A program made the position numbers and the translations under genes. A DNA stretch of 60,000 bases from Adiantum capillus-veneris (Eukaryota > Streptophyta > Polypodiopsida > Polypodiales > Pteridaceae), in assembly GCA_014529385.2 (NCBI GenBank), contig CM043958.1, forward strand, positions 156,341,293 through 156,401,292, given 5' to 3'. Below the pieces are notes generated by a model. The model ran no database searches and was not told the origin of the DNA. It was given only the letters and a program-made list of their open reading frames with translations. Each line of letters starts with the position of its first letter. Position 1 is the first letter of the stretch. This document shows positions 20,485 to 32,101 of the stretch, in pieces.

Positions 20485-21317
20485 TGTCACAAAACGGTAG
20501 CGTACACGAGTACTTGAAAATCTGTCGCTCTTGCACGGGAAAAGCGACTTCCGTGCTTCGTAGTCTCGCGATCTCTTGCGGCAGAGTCTTCTCTTGCTGA
20601 CGTTGGTACCCCCTTTGAGTGAGGGCATGTGGTGCTTTTATAGCTCCCTGGCCACGGCACGAAAAGCTGCTCGCGTAGAGATCGCGGCCGTTTTTTTTTT
20701 TTTTTTCGCGCTGTTCTACCCGAAATAGGGAGAGAGAATTCGCTGGCTGGTTTTGTTGCTTTATCTTCTAAGTAAACAGTGGGCAGCCGGCATATTTTAA
20801 AATTGGTCTGAACCTGCCCAAAAACTCAATAAAACCTTACAAGTTAAAACCAATGCATTTCACAACACTGCCCAGGCGTCCCTGGATGCAACCACATGCA
20901 CAAATGCAATGCAAACATAGATTCCTCGCGGGAAAGCGTTTGCCTTTCCGCGATTGTTCCTGCTTTTCGTAAAAAGCTTCATTGAACCCATCTTTATTCT
21001 TGTGCTTGCGTTCTTACGCGTATTTTCTTACTCAGTTCGGATTTCCTCCTTAGCCTACGGGATACCCCCTTATTGATGCACCCGTCACCCATCATGTGAC
21101 GCATCAGGGGCACTCGTAACCCGGCCCTTTCCACCGAACTTACGGAAACTCCTTCGCGATGTTTACTGTCACCCATCAAATGACACATCAGAGTTTGTCC
21201 GTTCTTGATGGCAGTTCCTGTAGCTACAATCTTTTAACAGTTCTTAGTGCACATAATAAAATATCCTAAAAAAAGAGATTAATCATTAAAAATAAGAAAA
21301 TAGTCCAATTAGCAACA
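20485..21317 (-). repeat. 5' LTR of D
   Basis: Sense ends TGTTGC...TTTGTGACA. It has the same TATA box as the 3' copy (CTATAAAAGCACC, near 20634-20646) and a T run at about 20692. It differs from 9493-10341 by several substitutions and small indels, so the insertion is not very recent. Confidence 0.85.
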
Positions 21318-21413
21318 GTTGGAAAAATCTCCTGGTGGGGAGAATCCTTCGTCGCCTCTCTCATGCTCATCACCTGTATGCGAAGTATCCATTCCGCTTC
21401 GGGTGATGACCAT
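21318..21413 (-). pseudogene. E/F gag, N-terminal codons
   Basis: ATG at 21413 begins VITRSGMDTS, then HERGDEGFSPPG. It matches the N-terminus of the ORF at 6248 in element B and runs into the D insertion. The frame continues at 9492 across the GTTGG duplication. Confidence 0.75.
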
Positions 21414-21841
21414 GCACTAGAATCTTTGGTTCTTAAGTTCACGAGGAACTTGGGTTCTTGCAGGTCTTGAGTTCTTGGGGTTCTTGATGTTTTCTTTCGC
21501 TTGCAAACCGCGTTTGAGAAGGATCTCTCTTCACCCTAGTTCTACTCCTTTCCGCGGGCGCACCCCTCGGCGGCCTTGCGCTCAGACCAAGGTTGCTTTT
21601 TCCACCTCACGTCGATTGGCCGGCTGCTAAGTGCACGGTCCGCTCTCAATGAGTGAAAAGAGACACAAGGGGAGGCTGGACAAGCCCTTCTTTCTTGGGA
21701 TTCCTGTCACTCTTCAACAAAACTCGATTAGGAATCGACACGCCCAAGCGAACTTGGGTTCGTGCGACCGCAACAAGCAAAAAAAATTCTTGTGGTTCTT
21801 TCCTTGAGTAATGCAGAACACTTCCAAAGCTTTGATACCAA
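21414..21841 (-). other. Leader and primer-binding site of E/F
   Basis: Non-coding leader similar to 5744-6247 of element B (AAGAACCCAAG repeats, GGCCGGCCAATCGACGTGAG-like block). The primer site TTGGTATCAAAGCTTTGG (sense) lies at about 21824-21841, next to the LTR; one base differs from the initiator Met tRNA complement. Confidence 0.75.
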
Positions 21842-22396
21842 TGTTAGGTGCAGCGGAATGAATGTTGTATTTTCTTAAGATTAGTGATCTTTATTTGCTC
21901 AAGGTTCCTTTTAGTTCTTAGGGAAGGAGAGAGCCTTTCGTCTTTATGGAGAGTGCTATGATCACGAACAAAGTGAGTGGATATTGTGCGTGCAAGTGAA
22001 TGAGACTGAGAGAAGGAGAGAAAAGAGATACGACACCCGAGAGGTTGAAAAACCCTCCTCCGAAGGCCCCACTCTCGTCGGTGAGAGTGGTCTACCTTTG
22101 ATTGCACGAAGGTGTACAATGCGAATGCAATGGACTGATGCAAATGGGGGCTATGTCAGTGACGACGATGATGACTTTAGGGCTGAAATTGGTCTTCTTC
22201 TATCTGCTGTGGGGAAGATGCTGAGGTTCTAGGTGGTCTTGGGGCTGATTCTTATGGCCAAAAATCTTTGTTTTACTGCTGTGGCTATGGCTGAAATTCG
22301 CTGATTTGAAGAGGCTCCTACTGATGACAAAACGCTGAGGTTCTGGCAAGGGACAGGCTGCGTTTTTGTGTGGATGTCGAGGGCTGAAAAACACTG
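21842..22396 (-). repeat. 5' LTR of E/F, cut by element G
   Basis: In sense direction ends CACCTAACA. The last about 300 bases match the LTRs of B; further upstream the sequence is diverged but still resembles the solo LTR at 39356-40506 (ACATCGTCATTGACATAG-like and TTTCAGCCC blocks). It ends at 22396, where G begins, so G inserted into it. Confidence 0.65.
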
Positions 22397-23876
22397 TGTC
22401 ACGAGGACGTGGCAGTTATTAACCATGTCACAGAGATGTGGCAATTGCTAACCTTGGTTGTTGGTTTCTTTCCAATGGGGTTTATTTTATTTGTTTAAGA
22501 CCCTCTTTTTGAAGTAGCAAACGGTCGGACATTGTATGGCCAATGTGAACGGTAGATTCACCCGCAGACGGGAAGGGGTCGGCACTGGAATTCGTATGGT
22601 AAGAGGATGTCTAGGCTCAGAGCAAGATCATATAGGTCCCCCCGTCGCACTTAGCAAGTTGGTGGATACTAGGAAGTGAACTCAATTAAGGCGTAAAGTC
22701 AAGGTGGGACTACCAACCAAAAGTATCCGACAGTTGGGCCACATTGCATTTTTGGATGCGGTCCCAATGAGGATAGATGGTCAGAAGACCAGTGGGAGCC
22801 CAACGGAAGCATCTCCTAAAATTTAGGGAACTGCTATTTTGGGCCACGAAATGTGTTCGCGTCATTACCTTCGGTATGACTAGGGGAACACTTTACAACT
22901 CTGCCGCGAAGTCAACTGACGCACCAGTTGAGATATTTTTAGCAGGGAAAGCCCAAACTCGGAAACTGGGCGACGTGTCAGCTTGTGAGCGATTCTGCCA
23001 CTCTGGGAGGCAAAAACGAGCTGCATATCATCAAAGGGGGCGCCATTTTCAGCCACAGGCGGATTGCAACAGGTACAGAAGCTATGGAATGCTTACCTTG
23101 CCCTCTATGCACAGTATGGTGACGGGAGTGATGCCCCGCACGCTACATACTGCTCTCTTTCTCCCCTACGTGCAGTTATGTGATGCCCCACAAGAGGGCT
23201 ACTCATTTGACTGATGTACAGTTGTGTGGGTTTATGCTTTTGTGCTGAGGCAAGAGCCTCCTTGAGCAGGAACAGGGGTAGCTAACTGCTGCTCCAAAGC
23301 AGGCACTGGTGAGGGTCATAACCTCACCGTACAGGTGCAAAATCAGCGCTGTGTATGCGCTGTAATTTGACTGTTTTTCAGCCATACGGACGCCAGGATC
23401 ATTGGGAATCGTGCCCCACTGGCAAAGGACAGTTAGGGGACTGTTTGGGGCTGAAAACAGGGCAAAAACCAGTAAATACAGCGTGCTGAATTTACTGTTT
23501 TTGGACAGGAATCAGAGGGTATACGACAGTGCAAGCGAGTTCCAGCAGGGGAATTGGTTTCGCGCAAGTTTTGGGGTTGTTATGCTGCCGAAATTTGGCC
23601 AAATCAAATGGTATCTAGGTGGATACACGTGAAGGATTCCCAGGACCTTACCTTGTAATTTACCCTCCTAAAGAATAAAGAAATACCGAAAGGGGCGCCA
23701 ATTTTGGGGCCTACAGGTTGTCGGCGTCTGCTCGGAGCATTCTAGCTTCCGAGCCGTGTGTGAGTTGAAGTGTTAATTCCCATTACAGGTTCTTTTTGCA
23801 AAGTGCTCTGTGTGTGTGTATAAAGTAAAGAATTTCGGGTGAAAGCCAACGCCTACCGCCCTACGGGCCGGTTTCA
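22397..23876 (+). repeat. 5' LTR of G
   Basis: TGTCACGAGGACG...GGCCGGTTTCA, 1480 bases. The 3' end was chosen because the H LTRs start TGAAACCGGCC on the other strand. It contains AATAAA at about 23675 followed by GAAATACCGAAAGGGGCGCC, the motif shared with other families. A 145-codon frame at 22777-23214 lies wholly in the LTR and is identical in the 3' LTR; it is probably not a gene. Confidence 0.8.
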
Positions 23877-23894
23877 TGGTTCCATTGCTGGGAC
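23877..23894 (+). promoter_or_regulatory. Possible primer-binding site of G
   Basis: TGGTTCCATTGCTGGGAC starts with TGG directly after the LTR end. It is not the initiator Met type; the tRNA was not identified. H has a related but different sequence (AGGTCCCGTTGTCGGGACC), which can fold back on itself. Confidence 0.4.
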
Positions 23895-23974
23895 TTCAAT
23901 CACTTTTTCCTCAAAGAGTGAGCCTGGATTGTTCAGGGTAAAGACACACAGTGCAAGAACGCGGGGATTACACT

Positions 23975-26900
23975 ATGGCCGACAAGGGGAAGGGAATTAT
24001 GGAAGAGGGTTCCTCTCCAAAGGACAGGCAGGAGATTCCTATGGTTTTTGAGATTGGCGAGAGCTCACGGCCACGTCAGTCTGTACCTCCTGTCAACGTG
24101 AATGTCCCTCCAGTAGTACAGGGCTTTATGACAGGGCAACTCGAGGATGATGCGTTTAAGACTCAGTTAGTTGCCGCGGTGAATGTCTTTTCGCAGCTGG
24201 TGCAGAATCCGAGGTTTATGGAATTCTTGCAAGCGCCACCAGTGCAACAGCAAAACAGGCAACCTACGCCGCGTACGGAGCTTGTTGAAGCTCAAGCCCA
24301 GGTACTTCATGAGGCGCAGGAGGAAAGGGAACACTCGCATGTTGCGGAGTCGGGGGCTCCAAAGCAGGTTCCTCCCGTGCTTGAACAGGTGGCTAGAACG
24401 CCTATTCCACAGGTTATGCCAGTTCAGCCCGCCACCTTTCAGAGCCAGCATGCTGTCTTGAATGGACAGGGAGCTGGATACCAGGCTATGCACTCAGTTT
24501 TTCCACCACCCACGGTACATCCTGGGTATTTCGGGGGTGGATCAGTGTTCCAAAGTATGGCTGGTTATGCGTCTGGAAGTCAGCCGTACATGCCAGGAAC
24601 AGTGTTCGGGGGTATGCAAGGCATCATGCCAAACCCCATGTATGGTACTATCGGCATGCAGCAAGGTTTCCACGGCAACCAGGGCCAGTTTGGGGTGCCA
24701 CAGGGTCATTTTGGCATGGCTGGTTTTTCTGGACAGCAGCCAGATATCGCACCTCTGACGCAAAATGTGAATGGCCAACACGTGCCGATCATGCCTACTA
24801 TAGTGCCCATGTTGCAGACCATCCCGTATGACAACTTGGGGGCACTAGAGAAGCCGAAGGCTTACAAAGAAGGTGGTGCAGCAGTAAAGTTCAGTACCTT
24901 CAGTGGTTTCGAGGACAAGACAAAGGCACTCACTTTCCTCCAGCAGTTTGATACAGCTTATGCGGGAGGGAATTTTACAGAGGCCTCGAAGGTTAGGAAA
25001 GCTGCCACTTTCTTAAAGGACAATGCGCTGACATGGTGGACGACATTGTTAATGCAAGGACAGGCACCCGCCACTTGGGTTTACTTCAAGCAAATGTTTG
25101 CATCTGCTTGGCTATCAAATGAATTTGAAGCCGATGTCTTGACAGATTGGCACCAGCTTACGGCAGCTTCGTGCAAGAGCTTGCTGGAGTACAATAGGAG
25201 GTTTTGTAAAGCATTACTCTCAGTGACCTCCTACAGATTTGTGCCACTGACAGAGCAGATAGAGAAGTATTGTTGTGGGTTGCCTAAAGGGCTTCGCGAT
25301 TACTGTACAAAGAATAGAGTGGCTACCCTTACTCAGCTTATGGAAGTTGCGAACACTGGTCTTGCCCTGTTGAAAGGAGAGGACAGTGGATTTCCGAGCA
25401 GTGATAAAGGAGGGCAGCAAAAGAAAAATTCAGCGAAGAAGCCCTTTGTGAAGACGGCTCCTGATGCGTCACAGGGGTCAGAACAGGCCACCAAAGACAA
25501 GGATTCAGCCGGGACTTTTGGAGCGCAGGCAAAGAAACAGAAAAGGAAGCCTTTTGTGCGCAAGTCGCTCGAGGAAAAGAAGGTCCTAATGGCTGAGAAC
25601 AAATGCTTTATATGCGAGCAGCCTGGTCACTTTTCTATCAATTGTCCACAAACGAAAAGGCCAGCTGACTCAGAGGATAAAGAAGACCAGAAAGGCAAGA
25701 AGCCAAAACCCACGGCAGGTTTAGTGCCAGACATGGTGGGTGACAGGCCCAGCACAGATGCCAGTGAGTTATGCAGGGCATGGGGTAAAGTTAGAGATCA
25801 GACGGCACTCATCTTCTTTGATCCAGGTGCCAAAGCCAACTTTATCTCACTAGAGTTAGCTATGAAGCTCGGCATCAAAGCTGAAGAGATGGGGTACACA
25901 GCAGAGGCAGGGTTGGCATGTCCTGGCCACTCAGAGTGTGTTACTCCCATCATTGGAAAACTGCGTCTGCATATTCAGTCGTATGTGGACACTGAAGAGT
26001 TCTACATCATGCCGCTGGAAGGTTGTGACGCCTTGTTGGGGATCCCGTGGATGTTCCGAGTGCATGGAGTCTTGGATGCCTACAACAAAAAGATCACTGT
26101 ACAGCATAGGGGCAAAACTCACATCTTGGATGTAAAGCTTAAAGGAGAGTCAGTCCCTATTGTATCTGCTTCTGCTATCACTTCTGTAATAAAGAATCAT
26201 CTTTCTGTGTACTTGATTTTTGCACGTGATGTCTCAGATAGTGATCAGTCAAATTTATCTGTGTTAGATAAAGAAAGGTCAGCATTTTTGCAAAAGTTTA
26301 GTGACTGTTTTTCTGATTCATTACCGTCGCAATTGCCGCCAGAGAGACCTGAGGACCATCGGATAGATTTGGTGCTAGGGTGTAGCCCACCAAATAGACC
26401 TCCCTACAGGGTTAGTGCGGCGCAGCAGAAAGAGATTATGGGCCAGGTTGAGGAGTTATTAGAGAAGGGGCTGATTCAGCCTAGTTCTTCACCCTTTTGC
26501 TCCCCAGTGCTCCTAGTGCAGAAGAAGGATGGCTCATGGCGCATGTGTATTGATTACCGTGCGTTGAATAAGAATACCATCAAGAATAGGTTTCCTATTC
26601 CTCGCATTGATGATATTCTCGATCGTTTAGAGGGTGCTGCAATTTTCAGCAGGATAGACCTGAAGAGTGGGTACCATCAGATTCGTATAAGCCCAGAGGA
26701 TGTGCACAAGACTGCGTTTAGAACGACATTTGGTCTTTATGAGTTTCTAGTGATGCCGTTTGGGCTAACAAATGCTCCTGCCACGTTCAACAGAATGATG
26801 GACCGGATTTTCCGCTCGCATCAACAGTTTGTTGGAACATTCTTCGATGACATGATTGTGTATTCGAAGAATGAAGAGGAGCATAGGCGTCACTTGACCA

Positions 26901-29185
26901 TTGTGTTCGAAGAGCTGCGCAGTCACAGGTTACTTGTCAATCCTAAGAAAAGTGAATTCTTCCTTGAAGAGATCCACTTTCTGGGCCACATAGTCTCAAA
27001 GGATGGTGTTAGAATGGATCCCGCAAAGGTCGAAGCTATCAAGACATGGCCAGACTTGAAGACTGTGCACGATGTCAGAAGCTTCTTGGGATTGTGTTCC
27101 TACTATAGAAGGTTTATCAGAAATTTTGCAGAGATAGCATCGCCTCTTCACGCATTGCAAAAGAAAGAGATCACTTTCAGATGGACCCAAAAAGAGATTT
27201 CAGCTTTTAGTCTCTTAAAGGAAAAGTTGACTTCAGATCCAGTTATTGTTTTGCCAGATCTCAGGAAGTCATTTGTGGTCTAGTGTGACGCGTGTGGCAG
27301 TAGCATCGGAGCAGTGCTAATGCAAGATGGACGGGTAGTAGCATATGAAAGCCGAATTTTGCAAGGGCCAGAGAGGACTATGCAAGTCTATGAGAAAGAA
27401 CTCTTGGCCGTTATTCATGCGCTTTCTAGCTGGAAGCACTACCTCTTAGGTGCTGATTTTGTTGTCCAAACAGATCATCAGACCTTGCGATACTTCTTGA
27501 CACAGTCAAAGTTATCCGAAAAGCATATGCGATGGGCAAACATTCTTTCCATGTTCCACTTCCAGATTATGCATGTGGAAGGCAAGAAGAATGTTGTGGC
27601 TGATGCGTTATCAAGAAAGCCACAAATTTCAGCTGTGTCAATTCCTTATCATCATGAGTTAGATGACCTGAAGGAACAGTATACTGCTGATGAAGATTTT
27701 GCAAGGATCTTTGAACAGTTACAAGAGGGGCAACATCACGAGCACTATCTCCTCAGAGACGGTTTTATGATGATGCATGGCAGACTTTGTGTCACTAGGC
27801 CACTGCGACATAAGGTCATGGAAGAGAGTCATGTCCCACCGTATGCAGGGCATCGTGGCATTGATGCAACAGTTAAAGCGGTAGAGACGTTCTTCTATTG
27901 GCCTACCTTGAGGAGAGATGTGGATGCCTTTGTGCGAGCATGCATAGTTTGCCAAAAGGTCAAGTTTGACAGGCAAAAGGCACCAGGGTTGTTACAACCA
28001 CTGCCGATTCCGGATAAGCCATGGGAAAGCATTGCTATGGACTTTATCTTTGATCTTCCAAGGACGCCAACAGGGAATGATGGTATATGGACCATTATCT
28101 GCAGGTTCAGCAAGCAGGCCCATTTTATCCCTGTCAGGAAGAAGATAAAATCGGATCAGATGGCACGCTTGTTCATGTACAATGTGTTTAAGTACCATGG
28201 TATGCCACAATCGATTATCAGTGATCGTGATCCTCGCATGACCAGTTTGTTCTGGAGAGGATTGTTTGAGAACATAGGTACTACGCTCAAGTTCTCGTCT
28301 TCGTTTCATCCACAAACTGATGGACAGTCAGAAGAGGCCAATTCTACTGTCTTAGATCTGCTGAAATGCTATGTGTCAGATAATAAGGGCAAGTGGGAAC
28401 AGTATTTGCCTATGCTTGAGTATGCGTACAATAATACGGTGCATTCGTCTACTGGCAAAGCACCTTTTGAAATTGTTGAAGGCGGCAAAAAGGTTCCTCC
28501 CATTTTGCACACAAAGGACAAGATCTTTGAGGCAGATCGATATGTTGAGAACATGGATGAGATGTATAAGAAGATTAAAGTTGCCTTGGAGAAGACTCAG
28601 GCAAAACAGAAAAAGGCTGCTGATCGTCACCGTCGTGAATTACTACTATCACCTGGTGATTGGGTTTTCTTAAGGTTCGAAAAGGCAAGGTTAAAGAAGA
28701 TGAAGGGCAAGGAACGGCTGTTTCCTAAGCTCAGCATGCGTTACTATGGGCCTTTTCAAGTGCTTGACAAGATCAACGATGTGGCTTACAGGCTGAAATT
28801 GCCTGATGCATGGAAGATTCATAATGCGTTTCACGTGAGTCTTCTAAGACCCTTCGTGGGTGATGTGCTAGAAGATATGCCAGTTGAGGATCAGCCAGAA
28901 GTTGAGGAACTTGATGAGATCCTGGTACCTGAGCAAGTTTTGGCACATAAGGACAGAAAAGTTAAAGGACAAGTTGCAAGACGCTATTTGGTGAAGTTCA
29001 AGAACTATCCGCCTATGGATGCAAAGTGGATGGAAGAGCATGAACTGTCAGAGTCACCAAATGTATTGCAGCTTTACCTTGAAGCCTTTGGGTTACAGCC
29101 TACTTATGCCCCAACCCAACGTGTGCAAAGGAGGGGTAATGATAGAGCTAGTACATCAAATGTACATATGAATTCAGTGCCATAG
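23975..29185 (+). pseudogene. Gag-Pol polyprotein of G, one in-frame TAG
   Basis: About 1736 codons from ATG 23975. This Met, MADKGKG, is conserved in H while the upstream MQERGDY is not. Order: Gln/Pro/Gly/Met-rich N-terminus; Gag core (FSTFSGFEDKTKALTFLQQF, TWWTTLL); CCHC knuckle near residue 543 (CFICEQPGHFSINC); protease FDPGAKANF near 613; RT ([36 protein letters not shown]); RNase H (CDACGSSIGAVLMQDG, TDHQTL); integrase finger (HVPPYAGHRGI...CIVCQKVK) and DDE core ([25 protein letters not shown]); GPF/Y segment; chromodomain (RRYLVKFKNYPPMDAKW). One TAG (27281-27283) stands where H has CAG (Gln), at the start of RNase H. Otherwise intact. Confidence 0.92.
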
Positions 29186-29342
29186 ATGGAAATGGCAAAA
29201 GTATGAAGGCCTCATTAAGTCATTTGTATCTATGTATGTTACGACCTTTCTTGCGGATACATGCGATGATAAAAGAGTGTTAATAGCACAAGATCATCAG
29301 TGGCGTGTATTTATGGTATGCAATCGAGGACGTTTGCGATTT

Positions 29343-29355
29343 CAAGAGGGGGGTA
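29343..29355 (+). promoter_or_regulatory. Polypurine tract of G
   Basis: CAAGAGGGGGGTA directly before the TG of the 3' LTR. About 155 bases of 3' untranslated sequence (29186-29342) precede it. Confidence 0.8.
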
Positions 29356-30328
29356 TGTCACGAGGACGTGGCAGTTATTAACCATGTCACAGAGATGTGG
29401 CAATTGCTAACCTTGGTTGTTGGTTTCTTTCCAATGGGGTTTATTTTATTTGTTTAAGACCCTCTTTTTGAAGTAGCAAACGGTCGGACATTGTATGGCC
29501 AATGTGAACGGTAGATTCACCCGCAGACGGGAAGGGGTCGGCACTGGAATTCGTATGGTAAGAGGATGTCTAGGCTCAGAGCAAGATCATATATGTCCCC
29601 CCGTCGCACTTAGCAAGTTGGTGGATACTAGGAAGTGAACTCAATTAAGGCGTAAAGTCAAGGTGGGACTACCAACCAAAAGTATCCGACAGTTGGGCCA
29701 CATTGCATTTTTGGATGCGGTCCCAATGAGGATAGATGGTCAGAAGACCAGTGGGAGCCCAACGGAAGCATCTCCTAAAATTTAGGGAACTGCTATTTTG
29801 GGCCACGAAATGTGTTCGCGTCATTACCTTCGGTATGACTAGGGGAACACTTTACAACTCTGCCGCGAAGTCAACTGACGCACCAGTTGAGATATTTTTA
29901 GCAGGGAAAGCCCAAACTCGGAAACTGGGCGACGTGTCAGCTTGTGAGCGATTCTGCCACTCTGGGAGGCAAAAACGAGCTGCATATCATCAAAGGGGGC
30001 GCCATTTTCAGCCACAGGCGGATTGCAACAGGTACAGAAGCTATGGAATGCTTACCTTGCCCTCTATGCACAGTATGGTGACGGGAGTGATGCCCCGCAC
30101 GCTACATACTGCTCTCTTTCTCCCCTACGTGCAGTTATGTGATGCCCCACAAGAGGGCTACTCATTTGACTGATGTACAGTTGTGTGGGTTTATGCTTTT
30201 GTGCTGAGGCAAGAGCCTCCTTGAGCAGGAACAGGGGTAGCTAACTGCTGCTCCAAAGCAGGCACTGGTGAGGGTCATAACCTCACCGTACAGGTGCAAA
30301 ATCAGCGCTGTGTATGCGCTGTAATTTG
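29356..30328 (+). repeat. 3' LTR of G, truncated
   Basis: Almost identical to the first 973 bases of the 5' LTR, then diverges at TTTGAC|AGAGG. The last about 500 bases, including the poly(A) region, are missing. Confidence 0.85.
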
Positions 30329-30828
30329 ACAGAGGGGAGAGAGATGTGCAGAGGGGAGAGAGATGCGCGAGAGCAAGGGAGAAGCAAGCTTTCCATTAAA
30401 GCTGTGAGCACCTGCACCCACTACTCACACACACAGTAGCACTTAATGGGCTGAAATCAGCCCCCTCTCTTGAAGTGGGCGCCCCCTCTTCATGCAGATT
30501 TGGCAAATGCATCTGGAGCCACCATGTGTCCAGTTTGCCTTTTTTGAGTAATTCCCTAGTACCCACAAACTTATAAGTGTCGCCAGGGGCCTAAATGACG
30601 TTGAACTGAGCCGAGACACCCTTTTACTGCTCGGATTCCAGTGCCGATTAGCCCGACCAACTCATGTGACCTGCCCTTTCCCGAGTGTGGATGAAACTCT
30701 TGGCCGTCGACCGTTTCACACTGGCCACACAATGTCCGGCAACTTCAAAAAGAGGGTCCCAAAAATTAAACAAAAATCATCGGAAAGAAACCAACAACTT
30801 AAGTTAGCAATTGCCACGTCCTCGTGAC
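30329..30828 (-). repeat. Divergent inverted LTR of the G/H type
   Basis: The right end, CACGTCCTCGTGACA, is the inverted start of a G-type LTR, and the next about 250 bases match the H LTR moderately (AACTTCAAAAAGAGGGTC, GGAAAGAAACCAACAA). The left part (AGAGGGGAGAGAGATGTGC twice, then TTTCCATTAAAGC) is not found in G. It forms a head-to-head junction with the cut G LTR. Confidence 0.65.
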
Positions 30829-30852
30829 AATCATACTTAATGAAAGTCAACT

Positions 30853-32083
30853 TGTCACAAAACGGGAGCGTACACAAGCACTTGAAAATCTGAAAATTAA
30901 AATACTTTGCAAATGTGAGAGAAGGGAGAAGATTGACACAGTATTGGGGACCAGAAGATGGGCTGGTCCCCCCCCGTTAAGAGTATTCTTTTATTCAGGG
31001 AGAATTCGTATACAAGCACGAGAACCCGAGGAAAGTTGAAACCCCTCCGTTCTGTAATCTTAGACCCGAAGGTCGTGCTTTCTCGTAAAGGGCTTGGGCG
31101 CAAGGCCGTTCCTTCCCGTAAGGGACTTAGGCGCGAAGCCGTACTTTCCCGTAAGTGACTTAGGCGTGAAGCCGTACTTCCCGTGAAGGGCCTTCCCGTA
31201 AGACGGGAGATTCCTGCAAAACAAACCACACAAACACGCGACAACAATTCGTATGGCGAATCCACAATAGATACTTGTCGCTCTTGCGTGGGAAAAGCGA
31301 CTTCCGTGCTTCGTAGTCTCGCGATCTCTTGCGGCAAAGTCTTCTCTTGCTGACGTTGGTACCCCCTTTGAGTGAGGGCATGTGGTGCTTTTATAGCTCC
31401 CTGGCCACGGCACGAATAGCTGCTCGCATAGAGATTGCGGCCGTAATTTTTTTTTTTTTTTCGCGCTGTTTTACCCGAAATAGGGAGAGAGAATTCGCTG
31501 GCTGGTTTTGTTGCTTTATCTTCTAAGTGGCTGCCCACTTATTAAGTGGGCGGCCGGCATATTTTAAAATTGGTCTGAACCTGCCCAAAAACTCAATAAA
31601 ACCTAATAAGTTAAAACCAATGCATTTCACAACACTTCCCAGGCGTCCCTGGATGCAACCACATGCACGAATGCAATGCAAACATAGATTCCTCGCGGGA
31701 AAGCGTTTGCCTTCCTGCGATTGTTCCTGCTTTTCGTAAAAAGATTCATTGAACCCATCTTTATTCTTGTGCTTGCGTTCTTACGCGTATTTTCTTACTC
31801 AGTTTGGATTTCCTCCTTAGCCTACGGGATACCCCCTTATTGATGCACCCGTCACCCATCATGTGACGCATCAGGGGCACTCGTAACCCGGCCCTTTCCA
31901 CCGAACTTACGGAAACTCCTTCGCGATGTTTACCATCACCCATCAAATGACACATCAGAGTTTGTCCGTTCTTGATGGCAGTTCCTGTAGCTACAATCTT
32001 TTAACAGTTCTTAGTGCACATAATAAAATATCCTAAAAAAGAGATCAATCATTAAAAATAAGAAAATAGTCCAATTAGCAACA
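30853..32083 (-). repeat. Solo LTR of the D family
   Basis: Plus-strand ends TGTCACAAAACGGGAGCG and TTAGCAACA, flanked by CAACT (30848-30852 and 32084-32088). No internal region, so it arose by LTR-LTR recombination. A TATA box (minus strand) lies near 31382-31394. It is longer than the D LTRs by a 388-base segment (about 30890-31277). Confidence 0.85.
31084..31207. repeat. 33-bp minisatellite inside the solo LTR
   Basis: Units at 31084-31116, 31117-31149 and 31150-31181, then partial units. Core: CGTAAGGGACTTAGGCG and GAAGCCGTACTTTCC. On the minus strand the unit stays open and would encode an 11-residue repeat (GKYGFAPKSLT). It lies within the segment absent from the D LTRs. Confidence 0.8.
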
Positions 32084-32101
32084 CAACTTCTCTGTGACGG
32101 G

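Larger units (their letters stand above)
9493..21317 (-). mobile_element. Element D: Ty3/gypsy chromovirus, complete but interrupted
   Basis: LTRs at 9493-10341 (3') and 20485-21317 (5'), primer site and polypurine tract next to them, and gag, protease, RT, RNase H, integrase and chromodomain in order. Both outer flanks carry GTTGG (9488-9492 and 21318-21322), a 5-base target duplication. The target was the gag of element E/F. The element is about 6.4 kb without the Penelope insertion (14328-19710). Known lesions are that insertion, a one-base frameshift in RT near 12838, and a TAG before the chromodomain. Confidence 0.9.
22397..30328 (+). mobile_element. Element G: young Ty3/gypsy chromovirus
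   Basis: 5' LTR 22397-23876, possible primer site, one gag-pol frame with a single stop, polypurine tract, and 3' LTR from 29356 cut at 30328. Over the shared 973 LTR bases I noticed one difference (22634 G against 29593 T), so the insertion is recent. The left target is the LTR of E/F. The 3' end is lost into an inverted LTR, so no TSD can be read. It belongs to the same family as H. Confidence 0.9.

Noticed and set aside
22777-23214. 145-codon ORF, repeated at 29736-30173
   Set aside because: It lies inside the G LTR; identity of the two copies only reflects young LTRs. No domain and no conservation in the H LTR.
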